A stretch of DNA of 60,211 nucleotides, from NCBI GenBank assembly GCA_009869945.1, contig WIXG01000416.1, forward strand, positions 1 to 60,211, written 5' to 3'. Of this stretch, positions 1-11,800 are shown piece by piece. Position 1 is the stretch's first letter, and each line of letters starts with the position of its first letter. The notes under the pieces are model-generated. The model saw only the letters and a program-made list of their open reading frames with translations. It was not told the origin of the DNA and made no database searches. The DNA comes from Mesaphorura yosii. Taxonomy: Eukaryota > Arthropoda > Collembola > Poduromorpha > Tullbergiidae. Both the position numbers and the translations under genes were made by a program.

Positions 1-1864
1 GCGTGGAACAGAATGAGCGTTGCAGACGCAGCGATGTGCGAGAAACAACTGAACTGGAGTACTGGCAGGAATGCGGGTGTGAAACACTCACGAAAGACGG
101 TGTTGAAAACTTGCAGGCTTTGGAACTCGTTCGGATCAGGTTTGAGTCCCGATTTGAGTGTGACTGATTTGAGCGGCACAAATCGGCCGTAATTGAACAT
201 CAAACAGGATACGACTCTCGAGTTGTAAATTTTGCACAATTAGAAAATTTGCAATTTGTCGAATCAGAACCTGCACTTGGAAAAATTCCAAGTCGGCCTT
301 GACCGTTGTTTGCTTGTACCGTGCGAGCTTGTTTGCATGCATTTTTGATGAGTTGAAAGTCGAAATCGGCTGGGGCGAAGAGGCAACCGGCCTGGAAATG
401 TGAAACAAGCTGTCAATGAAAGCAGCCAAAATTCCAAAATCAAGAAATGCATGCCAGACTGACTCGACTCGTTGGATGACTGCTGTGAAGGTCGTTAAAC
501 TCGTAACGTAACGCAGGAGCGCAGGCAAGAAATTCCAAAAACCGCCGCAAAGATGCAAGAGGGCAAGACACAAGACGCAGTACGCAGAAATTATTAAAAA
601 CTTTCCTTGTACAGCCAAAGCATGGAAAATTTCTAAGATTTTATGGGAAAAGTTTACACTTTCCAAACTAACTTCAACTTCTGGGCTCGAAATGCATTGC
701 AAGCGACAGTAGATCGATAAGCGACAGAAAATACGCACGAGCCGAGCCTTGGCCACGCGTATAAAAATTATGTAGGCAGGCAGGCAGACTCGGATTTCCA
801 ATCCAATCGGATTTCGATGCGCGGTATTTAATTATGATTTAAATGCTGCACGCGAACACACACGCACACACGCATACTCGGTGGAGATGAAGATAATCGC
901 CATCGTCTGGCGAGGACGAGCGCCAAGTAATTCCCCTATACGCTTAGCGGAGCTTAAATGGAGAGATGCGGATGCGGAGCAACATGTCAATGAGCGATGA
1001 AGAAGACAAGAGACAAAGACAGCCACTAAATCTTATCATCCGGGATTAGGCCAAGGCATTGTGTTTGTGTAGAAAAATTCTGTCCGGCTCTAATCTCGAA
1101 TCCCTCCTCGGCTCGCATTCGCGTAGTTCCATCGCCGCCGTCGCCTGCGAAAATTGTGTCGTTTAGCTGCTCGTACACGTACGATTCTCGACGAGCCCGC
1201 CGTGCTTTGGTCCTGCGTCTACAGCTATACTTCGATTATCACTTGAAACGGTGTAAAGTGTAAATTGCAAAGTGTCAATTTCAAGGACTTTTGTCGCGAT
1301 GCGAGGATGCATTTTTAATATGAATCTAATTTAAAGGATGCTGCGTCGCAGAGGTTCACGTATACAGCAGGTGCTTGAGCACGGGAATTTGAGACGGGCA
1401 CGAGGGTTCGAGTCGCAGCAATGCAATCTAATCTGGAACTCGATCATCATTCTCCGGTCACCTGCGTCGGTCTTTTTCCGTGTGCAGGGGTGAGAGTGAT
1501 ATCATTCTTAGTCTCATCTTCATTCTTCTTCTTCTGCTTAATCCCACGCTGGTCTCTCTCGTTGCAGCATTTTTTTGCGCGTTGCTACGTTAAGCAAATT
1601 ACCACGTCAATTCTTGTTGAAAACCTTGACACACGCGCGCAGGCTGTTCACCGCCACGTTCGATTAAACTGTTTAATAATTGAGCCGACGAATTAATATT
1701 GCCTGGCTACAGAAGCCTTCTATACTTCTTCAGCACGTTTGAATGGCTGTTAGCATGCCCGTTCAAATGTGCACGTATGCAAATTTAAAGCCGGACTTCT
1801 CATCGCTAATTTATTGGAATTTGGAAAGCTACCATTTGCAAATTTTTAAAATTCGATCATGAAA

Positions 1865-1886
1865 GAGCCGGGCCCGGGCCCGGCTC
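1865..1886. repeat. 22-bp perfect GC palindrome
   Basis: Bases 1865-1886 read the same on both strands. The half-site is GAGCCGGGCCC and there is no spacer. It lies in otherwise AT-rich DNA, so the GC block stands out. No flanking gene explains it. It could extrude as a cruciform or bind a dimeric protein; both are inference. Confidence 0.85.
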
Positions 1887-2439
1887 AAATCGATGAGTGG
1901 TTATTTTGCCGCTCAGATGTAAAGATGTCGGCGTCAAATCAGAGACAGAGTTAAAGCCAAAGTCAACAATGCTCTCGGATGCATCCCTGGGGCAATTGGT
2001 CCAATTTCATCCATGTGGGCGGCCATTTTGGTGTTCATCTTTACATTTACATGCAATCGACCGATGGGCAGAAACTTCCCCGGCTTCAGCCCTTTTCACG
2101 CCAAGGAAACACAAATCGCACAAGACTCCGTGATTTGTGTCGGGCCGTCTATACAGCACTCTCGTGGTGTATATATTTTGTGATACGGCGTATCTTCCCG
2201 GAAGTTTTGGATAGCCCCGTCCGCGTTCGAGAGCGGTGGTGCTCCAGGTAGCAAGCGATAGTGTAGAAATGGAAATGCACGTCGTGACGAGGTGGGCCGG
2301 CTTCCTCGTCCTCTTCGTTAATTGGATGACTAGGAATACGGCCGCCAATCTTGTCAATACTGCAAGTTTGCCCCGGGCAAAGTGATTTTTAAGTCCACAG
2401 AGTTGTCTGCTTAAAATCCTACTGTTTTATCCGAATTTT

Positions 2440-3238
2440 TTGGCGTGTTTTTGTCATTTTCCAGTGAGTCAAGCAGAAAAATTCCACTTCAGCGCCTACA
2501 GCCGGCCTCTCACAGCCGTTTCCTTCTTCTCGGTCTGCTTTGTCCGGTTTGCCCCGTTGGGCGCCGCTTTCTCGTACGCGAATGGTCCCCCAAACATGCG
2601 CTACTGGCATACAAACGGGGACGCACGCGTCGACTACGCCTGGTGGCACCTGGCTTTTTTGACTATCTGGGAGTACCTCCTCACTTTCCGCCGCATTCGT
2701 GGGCTTCGAGTACGTCGCGTATTCGGCCTACATTCTGGCTCTCAATCCTCACGGCACGGGCGACAGAGGCGCGTGAGCCCTTCGGCGAGGACGAACACAG
2801 ACTCTTCAGAACACGGCAGGTATTTACTGCGATCGTGAACGAAGTCTACAGGCTAGTGGCTGATCATTCACGCAGGCAGGCTGCTCGCGCTCGTCACCAC
2901 CAACGCGTCGATCGTCGCACTGCTCGGCAAAGCGAATACAAACGCCGACACCGTGCCGATGGCGGTAATCTTCTTGGCTTGTGCACGCGTTTCTGGAGGG
3001 CACGTTTGACCAGGGCGAGAAAATATTTGAGCGCCGAAATTCGACGGAGGAAGCTGGAAAAAGGCGGGCAGCTTCAGCGTGCCCGATCTTATCGGAGGAT
3101 CGTGATCAAAGTGGGGTCGCTATACAGTCTGACGAGGCCGGTGGGCCTGGAGTTCCAACAGCAAGCCCTCAGCAATACGGCCTCGTATCTGCTCCTGAAG
3201 TGGTCGTGGTGAAAATACACGAACGTGCAGCCTAGCCA
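2440..3238 (+). other. GC-rich, ORF-dense block; possible relic of a membrane-protein gene
   Basis: This 800-bp stretch is clearly richer in G+C than its flanks and is open in several plus-strand frames. One frame is protein-like, with hydrophobic and aromatic runs (LTAVSFFSVCFVRFAPLG at about 2500-2560 and YAWWHLAFLTIWEYLL at about 2635-2680). It then appears to continue in another frame (FVGFEYVAYSAYILALNPHG). A later frame at about 2880-3008 reads ASIVALLGK, then VIFLACARVSGGHV followed by a stop, loosely like the segment before the first NPA loop of aquaporins. No single splice model joins these pieces. It may be a broken gene or chance; no function is claimed. Confidence 0.25.
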
Positions 3239-3540
3239 ACAATTGAATTCGAGTCCGAGTCATTGTAATGATGCAACGAGAAGGCGAGTTTCTGGTACAG
3301 CACGGGTTCGAACTCTTTTCAGGTCACCAGAAGAAGGAAGAAGAAACCAAGAGAGAACGGCAAAGCAAAACTTTTCGCGTGCTGCGTGTCTCGCCTGCAG
3401 CCGTGCCATAACGTACAATTTCTTGTCTACTCTAGTTAAGTAGTAGTTGGTAGTTGGAAAGTTGTCGTACAGGATTATAAAGAAACTTTCTCCAAAGTTC
3501 CAAAGTGCAATTCTTATTGAGAAAGTTGGTAGTTGGAAGG

Positions 3541-3625
3541 TTTCTTTCTTTCTTTTCTTCTTGTTTCTTTCTTACTTTCTTCTTCTTGTTTTAGACTTCT
3601 GCTTGTTTCCTTTCACGTTCACGTT
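3541..3625. repeat. Pyrimidine tract and TTCACG triplet repeat
   Basis: A CT-rich tract (TTTC/TTC units) runs from about 3541 to 3593. It is followed near 3613 by three tandem copies of the hexamer TTCACG. This is ordinary low-complexity DNA with no coding signal. Confidence 0.7.
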
Positions 3626-3997
3626 CACGTGGAAGTGCTTCGTTCTCCGTGCGTTTTATTGTAAAAGTTCGGCCCGGCCATGCCAGAATCCAAAATCGTG
3701 CGTGACCCGCACGGGGGGCGGGCGCGCACGAAGGGCCCGAAAGAGAGCGCTGCACTGCTTTCGAGTCAGCTGCCGTGCCGGGCCGAAAAAAGTGAAAAAT
3801 GGTTTGTTTGGTGTTTATTGTGAGTGAACCCATAAAATAAGGCTTACGATTGTAATCCCAGTTTGCATTGCCTTGCAACTGTAGCATTGCTTCTTGTTTG
3901 TGTTGCACAACTTTTGATCAAGAGGGACTTCATAAATCTTCCGCAGCGCAGCAGCCCAATACAGCCAAAGTTTTGCCTCCTCAGTCATTCATCTTAC

Positions 3998-4019
3998 GGC
4001 AAGGCAAGGCAAGGCAAGC
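3998..4019. repeat. GGCAA pentamer tandem repeat
   Basis: Four successive GGCAA units followed by GC. The same pentamer, or its complement TTGCC, recurs singly or doubly at many places between 1 and 40 kb, for example near 5357, 22000, 32330 and 35750, so this is the longest run of a widely scattered word. Confidence 0.75.
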
Positions 4020-5795
4020 AGCCACGAGTCGCTTGTGTTTTATTGTCTCTTGCCATGCCCTGCCTGAATTATGCTTTATGCTTGTGAATTGCGGATTGCG
4101 CACAAGAACTGAAGAGAGACATGAATTACAACAATTCATTGCGATACATGATAAATACGTCGTCTGCTGAATGCTGTTGCATAACAATTCGCCTGGCCTG
4201 TGAACCAGCACTGCATCAATCATGCGATTGCGATACGATGCTTTTTCCTTTGTTTTGCGTTGCTTTCCTTTGCCTGGTCGCTGTGAAATTATTTATTCAT
4301 CAAGCCAAGCCTCGTCTTTTACGGCACGACACAATTCATATGGTTTACGGTTTACTGCGCATTTGCCATTTGATGAAACCCGCTGGCCGGCCGCTGAATG
4401 GTCATAAAGTGAATTCGATTCGGTCTCAGCCATGGCCTGGTCAGAGCCACAGTCATCACTTCATGAACAATCTCGTAAACGCACGTACCTCGTACACTCG
4501 TAGTCCTCGTAGCTCGTAAAACAAATCAAAATGTAATCTTTCTCGTGTCCAAAGCAGACATTTTCCTTCCAGCGCTTAGCTCCGTTCACCGCGCAGTTTA
4601 CCGCAAAATGCAGACGCAAAATCAAAATCCAGAGAACGTGAAATTCATTGGCATCCGTCGTCGCACACATACAAAATCGGGGTTTCAAACTGAGGCCGAT
4701 TTTCCGCCTGCACTTGCCGCCTGCCTGTAAATTTGTGACGTGTGTTCGTACATACGTACGTAAGCGTAATGACGGCATTTATTACAGAGAAGCGTCGAGA
4801 AAGTTGGTAAATCATTTCTGCTGCCGTGCCCGCCGTGTAAAGGCGTAATGTCCATCATTAACGTCAAGTTCCTGTGCTCTCCTCAGTTGAAGCTCGAAAT
4901 GTCTTACACCTGACACACGTCACGCCACGCCGCTTTTGTCTTTCTTTCTCATCATGCTCGCGCCAGCCGTGTATTCGTGTATCCGCCGTGTATGTATTAT
5001 GAATGTGTGGGGTAATATAATTAAACACGTCATATTTCAAGCCGCCGCGCCAGTCAGCCTGTCTCACGTCAGCCACACCACTGCCACTTCCACGACTCAA
5101 GACATAACATACGTCTTGCTGTCTTGCTTTCTCCGTCTCGCTTTCTCCAGCTCGCTTGACTCGACTGAGCTGCTCTGCTCATTCGTGTAACTCGCAATAA
5201 TGTAACACATCTTTTTTATTGCTTCTGTCTCCGTTCACTCGTGAGAAAGCCGTGGCGGAAAAATTAGCCGAGAGAAAAATGAATTTCTGTTCGCCGAACA
5301 GCAGCAGCGGCACCATTTTTGTGGGTTAGAGAAACTTTTGTGGGGAAATGCGCGAAGGCAAGGCAAGAAAAGCAAGAAAAATGTTGATCTGCCATGTAAA
5401 ATTCATTTATCAACATTTCACGTGTGCCTGCCGTCTGCCTCTGCTGCGGTTTTGCACTGACTGAGAGGTAAGAAATTCACACTTCAGTCATTCCTCAACA
5501 CGAGAGGCAATGTCACAAGTAATCTTGACTGGCTTGGCTTGGCTGTGAAACGAAAATATGCTACTAATTTATTCTATTTATAAAGGCTTTCTTTTATCTC
5601 GTCTTCTGTACGACGACGACGGTGCGGAGGCTGTGGTGGTCGGATGCAGTTTCGCAGTTCGCAGTTTCACCTCGTCTGCGGAAGAAAAGTGTCAAAAACA
5701 AAAGGCGAGGCATCAAAATCCTCTGCCGAGTCTTGAGTCTTGAGCATAGAAAGAACAAAAAACAGAATGCAGCCAAGCCAGCCAGCGCCAGGGCT

Positions 5796-5819
5796 TTAAT
5801 TAGCCGAGGGGCTAATTAA
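5796..5819. repeat. Perfect hairpin with TAATTA half-sites
   Basis: Ten-base arms TTAATTAGCC and GGCTAATTAA are separated by the four bases GAGG. Each arm contains TAATTA or TAATTAG, the core bound by many homeodomain proteins. It lies in non-coding DNA about 9 kb beyond the 3' end of Myt1. A regulatory role is inferred only from the motif and its symmetry. Confidence 0.6.
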
Positions 5820-8800
5820 CGTGCGTGCGTAACGTACGAACGTGCGGCGAAAGTGAACTGGCAAACTCAGACACGAAGGAATGAACGGAGCGAGTGAGTG
5901 AAAGTGAAAAGACAGCGCATAGCGCCCGTAGACAGACGCGCGTGGCCGGGGTTTAGGATTTGGAAAAAGTGAAGGAGAAAAGAGCTGGAACGGAGATGGA
6001 ATGAGATCAGAATCCGAGATGAAATGAAATGAAACGAAACGCGAAGGCGAAGGGTTAAGAAACCTGCCCCTGCCCGCATCGCTGAAAATAAACTCGGCAG
6101 GCAAAAATCTGTGGAATTCTCGAAAATTCTGAATTCCGAACTTCGAATTCTTAGAGTTCTGCAAGTGCGACTGTGATTCGCGAGTTTTTAAGCCGCGCGA
6201 ATTACAAATTTTATCTTCGAATTTCCTCCTTTCCTCCACCATTTTGCGGTATTTAACTTGGCAGTCATGAATGTACGGAGGATTTTAATAAATTTTGCGG
6301 CACGGCGACGACGAAGCACGAGCAACGAGTTTCGGTGAAAGCAGTTTGTTAATGAACAGAAAGTTTCTCCACGCAAAACCCCAAGTCTGCTTCGCGCTTT
6401 TGCATACCGTTTTTTAATTTTGGTCCACGAACATCAAGAAAGTTTTACAGAATTAAAATTTTACTCGGAAAACCTTTCATTTGCACGAATCAATGAGTTT
6501 TAGATTTTAACCATGCTGCTCCTGTCAAAGGGGAACCAAACACAGACGAGCAGACAGGCTTGCAGAGAGCGTCGTCATTAAAAATACGTTCATCATTAAA
6601 AAGAAATTAATTAAAACGTGTCAAATCCTTAAGACAATAAGAGAGATGCGATATTCTCGTTTTCTCAATTTCTCTCGCGACCTGAAGCACGGGCGCAAGC
6701 GACAAGACAAGAGCAAAGCAGAAGAGCAGAAACAGAAGAGAAGGATTCGATAAAAGTGATGGGATTAAAATGAAAATGAAATCTTCCCTGGCACGGCGTG
6801 CCTGTTCACTTCTGCACGGCACTCATTTACTAAAATTTCTCATCAGACTCTTGTCTTGTCTTCTCCCTCGACCGACCCTCTTTTGCGATCGCTTCTCGTC
6901 TCATCTCATGCGAGATGTGATTCGAATTCTGACAATTCTGCAGGACGCAGGAGATGTTTGTCTCTTGCCAGTTAATTGCTTGCAGATGCAATGCGAATTC
7001 AAGCATTCAAGCGTCGATGCCAATATCAAACACATCAAAATGTAAACACGGCCTAGATCGCTGGATCGAGGATTTCAAGGATTTGCTGGCACCGTGCTAA
7101 TAATTCGGAAGATTACACGACAAAAGTTGGAACGGGAACGGGAAATATTTAATTGTGATTTGATGGCCCATTTTGGCCTGCGCGCGTGTTACTTTCACGT
7201 TCGGCATAGAGAAAGGATTACGCGTGGCGTGGCCGTGGGTCTGGAAGACTGGAAGACATGCAGAATGATCCACGCAAGTCTTTTCCAACGTGCCACGAGA
7301 AGAGAAAGTTGTCTGGTGTGGTTCTTTGAGAAGAGCGCGAGCAGGAAATCTTGCCCTACCGGATAAAATCGTGGAGGAGCTGAGCTAATGAGTTTTTCTA
7401 ATATCATTTTATGTACGTGGGCCGTCCGAGCCAGCCAAGCTCGAGATAATGCTCGAGCACGAGTGCGCGCTGCTCCACAGTTTTTGCAAAATTGCAATTA
7501 GTAAACTGACGTTAATTGACGCATAATTTTGAATGATTACTCTGGGCTCACCACAACGCTTGCTCGTTCTCTTCTCTGCTCGTCTTTATCCTCATCCTCA
7601 TCAGATTCAAGTAAGTTCCTCAACTCAAGATAAAGATAAAACCAAGCCCAGCCAAGCCACGACGCACTTTTACGACTGCCTGCGCGTACGCGGAAAAGAA
7701 AGTGTCCTCGGAGAATTGCGCGGTGCACACTAATAACGTAATAATATTTGAATATACACTCATGAGGGGATTAAAATCCAGGCTCCACGAAAGAAGCACG
7801 GCGCTCTGGCATATTAACATTAAATAGATCATATAAATTCAATCTCCGGGAATCTGAATTGGAAATTGCGACCGGATTCCAATAAACTGCGCCTTAGCCT
7901 GAGCCTGAATTTGCGAGTTACAGGTGAAAGCCTGCCGTCTTCGTCGACAAGACAAGATTGAAGCTTCCGGCTTCCGCATTGGCGTTGGCATTTTTGAGAC
8001 AACCAATTTGTGATTGATCTCCTGCTGCTTTCGTCATTCGTCGTTTGCATAAACATGTTTACCAAATTACGAATTACGCCAGCCACAAAGCGTCGATTTT
8101 TCTGAGCACGCCTGCGCCTTAAAGCAAGCCAAAGCCAAAATTGAAAAAAGTAAATTAAATTGGCCGCGGCCTGGGCTGCGTTGAGACTCGCGACGAAACT
8201 TAAAAATTCATTTCAGGCGATCAGCAAAGCAGCAACAGCAGAGAAAAAGATTCTGGTATTCTGGAAGGGGAACTCCGTGCTGTGTTTTCTCCGACAATAA
8301 TTAGCTATTCATCTTTTCCACTTCCTGCAAACTGCAATGCAAGACGAGAGCGAAACTGAACGACTGAGATGAGGAACGCGAACAAGATGTTGCCTTTCTC
8401 TTGCATTTCCATTCCTTCCCTTTCCTCCTCTTGCCTGCGTGTTTGACTCAAGAAATTCAAGTGTTCAGTCGTGAGACGTCCCAGTGACATTTTTAGCCGT
8501 ACGTCTTTCTTATTAAAATGATTGATGACTCATCGACGCTGCTGCTGCTGCGAGGTTCAGCAGAGCCTCTTCACGACACGCCGAAAGCACCGAGGAGATT
8601 AACGCGTTTACAGGCATTTAAAGACCCACACGACGTTTTCTACCCAAATTCGGGCAGATTGCGCAGAGACGAAAGGCCAGGCAACGAAATTATGCTTGGC
8701 GCTTAAGAGATCACTCGAGAATGCCCAGCAGGTGATCTCGTCCGTCGGCGTTTCTTAACTAACTTCGTTCATTACATTGCACGCGCAAAAATTCCCCCAA

Positions 8801-11800
8801 GCCAAGTCAAGCCGAGCATCTTGACTTTCTCCGTGCCCGCCTGGCCTTGATGAACGGGAGCAGTAAACAATGTGAATTGAATACACAAAAGGCTAGGCCA
8901 GGCCATAAATATCATCACCTTATTCAACTAACAACATTATTCCACACCGCACTACACTCCTCACTCCTCGCAACGAGGAGAGACAACGACGCGGCGGGCC
9001 AAAAGGCAACGGCAAATGCAGGCTCGGATTTAGCAGGATTTGTCTCAGCCGCACCGGGTGATGAATCTCACATTCTTAACTTGAGAGTCGAGTCAGAGTG
9101 CGAGTGCCTCCCTGGCTTGACTCTCTTGTGTACAATCCACGCCGTGTGCAGTAGTGTTTATACCCCCTGGAGTTATTTTCTGAGTAATTGATCCGCATCT
9201 CTTCAGTTTCTTCCCTGCCTGGCAGCGGGCTGGCTTTCTTCTGGTCTGAATTTCATAATAGGAACGGCAAACACTGCGTACGGTGTTTATGGATGTATTT
9301 ATGATAAATCAAGCGTGGGGGTTCGGCTCAGATTCGCCACCGTCGCTGGGGTTTTGATTATGGCATGGCCTTGGAGGAATCTACGATCTGCCTGGCTTCA
9401 ATCATCATCAATCAGCTTGTTTTTGATTTACCTGCGGCGTGCAGCCGCGTGTGGGCATCACCACGTAAGATGATCGATCTGCATCACTGCACAGCGATTC
9501 GGCTCGCTACGCTCCGATCAACCCAAGTCGATCGGTCGAGCTGAAGTAAGAGTCAGAGTCCATTTGTCTGTCAGTATCAATTCACAATTCTCGATCTGCA
9601 CAAAAGAAGAAGTGCAGCACGACGAAGAGAAGAGAAAGTTGAAAATTATTGAAGCCTGTAAAACATCTTCATCTCTTCATCTGCTCTGCTCTGCTCTGCT
9701 GCCGTCGATCTCGTTCATTGTGTCAATGCAAAAACTTCCGGTTTCAGGGAAAAGGGGATTTTATTACCACTGCTGGCAAGTTGCACGGCGACGCGGCGCG
9801 TCTTTTATTTTAGGTTCATGAAACGAAACGGCCACGACGCGACGCGCCGGCCTGGAAAGGCGGAAATCCATTCAATTCGTGCGAGCACGAGAGCAGCAGC
9901 AACTCTTTTCTTGCGTATAGTTTTGTCTTTTCGTTTCTTTTGTTACGGTTTGTGGACTCGAACTGCTCGAACACGGCAGAGGAGTCCAAATCAATTCAAT
10001 CTAATGCTCTGCTCTCCATTTCAGTCATCCAGCCAACTTGCGAGTGTAAGCACGGCATGGCATTATTGTGTTACGGTTCAAGTAACAAAATACACAATCT
10101 ATTTAACAATAATTGGTTGAGTATGAAAAGAAGTAGACTCGAAGAGCAGAAAGAGAAGAGAAAGAGATCTGAATCTTTACAAGGCACAGCGCGGCTGAGG
10201 AAAGGAAAGGGGAGCAAAATTCAGAAGGGAAAGTCTATTCGTACTGAATCATCATACAAGAAGAGAAAGAGAAGTGAGTAAAAGTAGTACAAGCAGTAGT
10301 ACAAGTTGAGGACCAGCGTCCGTCCACTTTAGTCCGTCATGTCCATGCTGTGTCCCTCGTTTCATTTCACTTTTACTCGACAGGCGCGAGTCGCGGCCTG
10401 TAAAGTAAATGGACGGACAAATATTATGATTAGTTGACAACTTGTCTTGCTGGGTGTCTCCGCGCGTCGAAGGGCAATAAATCCCATCTCCGTTTATGCA
10501 TGCGTACGTGAATAAATATATAAAAGAATTGTATCACGCGCACAGCAGGGTAAATGGATTGCAACGCACTCATTTGAATCTATTACGCAGGGAAATCGAA
10601 TCTCATTCATCTTGCCCCGTAATTCTGGAATTTTTCTTGTTCGCTGTTCCTGGAATTTGAGGCTCGTTTATTCGAGAATTCTGTAGCTCGGCTTGGTGAA
10701 TGCGAATCGCAAAGCGAATTCCATTCTTTATGGAGCAATCACAATCGTAATCGTATAAAAGCAGTTCGTTCAGCATTCGAGCCTTGGCTGAGCGTGAGCT
10801 TGAGGCTTCTGCCTTTCTTAATGAGGAGGGTCACGAACGCTTCGCGTCCGCGTCGGGATGAAATTATAAAATTTTACGACGTGTTAAGATCCTCTTGACT
10901 TGATCCTTGATGGCATGGCATGGGGATTAAGATCTCCGTTCGCCCTCTTTGGCTTCCTTCAATGGCAATGGACTGGCTTGTGATTATTATTACTTGACCA
11001 CCAATTTGCACTTTATTAAAAGCCGAACACCGTTCCAGCACGCCGAGCAGCCGTTTTACGACCCGATGAATGTTTTGGGTCGGTCGGTTTATTGCCTACT
11101 ACCAGAGCCATGCCATGACAGTAGCCGTAGCCATATAATAATACTTACAATTAGGAGTTGTGGAGCTGGTGTCACCTTGTACGAGGACCGGGTCGCCTCA
11201 CATCGCGTCCTGTCGTGTAAAGGCCCATTGTCACGTACGCGTACACGAACACGAAGCCACACGGAGTGGAGTGCGCTCAAAATGCGGTCGTTGCATGCAC
11301 GCACGAACGAACGGGCAAGGCAGGAATTTATTTTTATGTGCATGTTAATGCCACCGACACGACACATAATTTGGGGGTTGCTTTATTAATACGTACGTTT
11401 CCAGTTTAGGGTACAGTTTGGACTACAAATTACAACCTTGCTCATGGCTGGCCGGCACGCAGACACGCAGACACGGAATCAAAGACTTGCCTTGCAAAAT
11501 TACGATTAAAACCAATTAAGCGTGGAAGGACACGAATTTATACGGCGCCATACGGTAATTGGACACTTCCGGTGCTTGAAATCTGAAATCTGGGGCTAGT
11601 TTGCAAATTTTCCGGCCGGCATCCTGGTCGGGTCGAATGAAGGTCAAACTTTCTTCGGTGCGGCGGCGTCGCTGGCGCGGTTCGCGACTGACAAACTTCG
11701 GTCATTGGACTTTGGACGGGCAAAGTTTAGTTTTGTTTGCGGGACGAACAAAAGTTGTCGGTCGGTGGGCCCTTCAGCCAGCCGGCCCGGCAGCTGCCTG

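Noticed and set aside
1360..1425. tRNA-like B-box (GGTTCGAGTC) near 1405
   Set aside because: No matching A-box, acceptor stem or anticodon arm could be folded around it.
2445..3212. 255-codon Arg-rich open frame
   Set aside because: Composition (Arg/Ser/Ala-rich without domains) is what a GC-rich stretch gives by chance; other frames look more protein-like.
3290..3325. Second B-box-like GGTTCGAACT
   Set aside because: No A-box at the proper distance and no cloverleaf.
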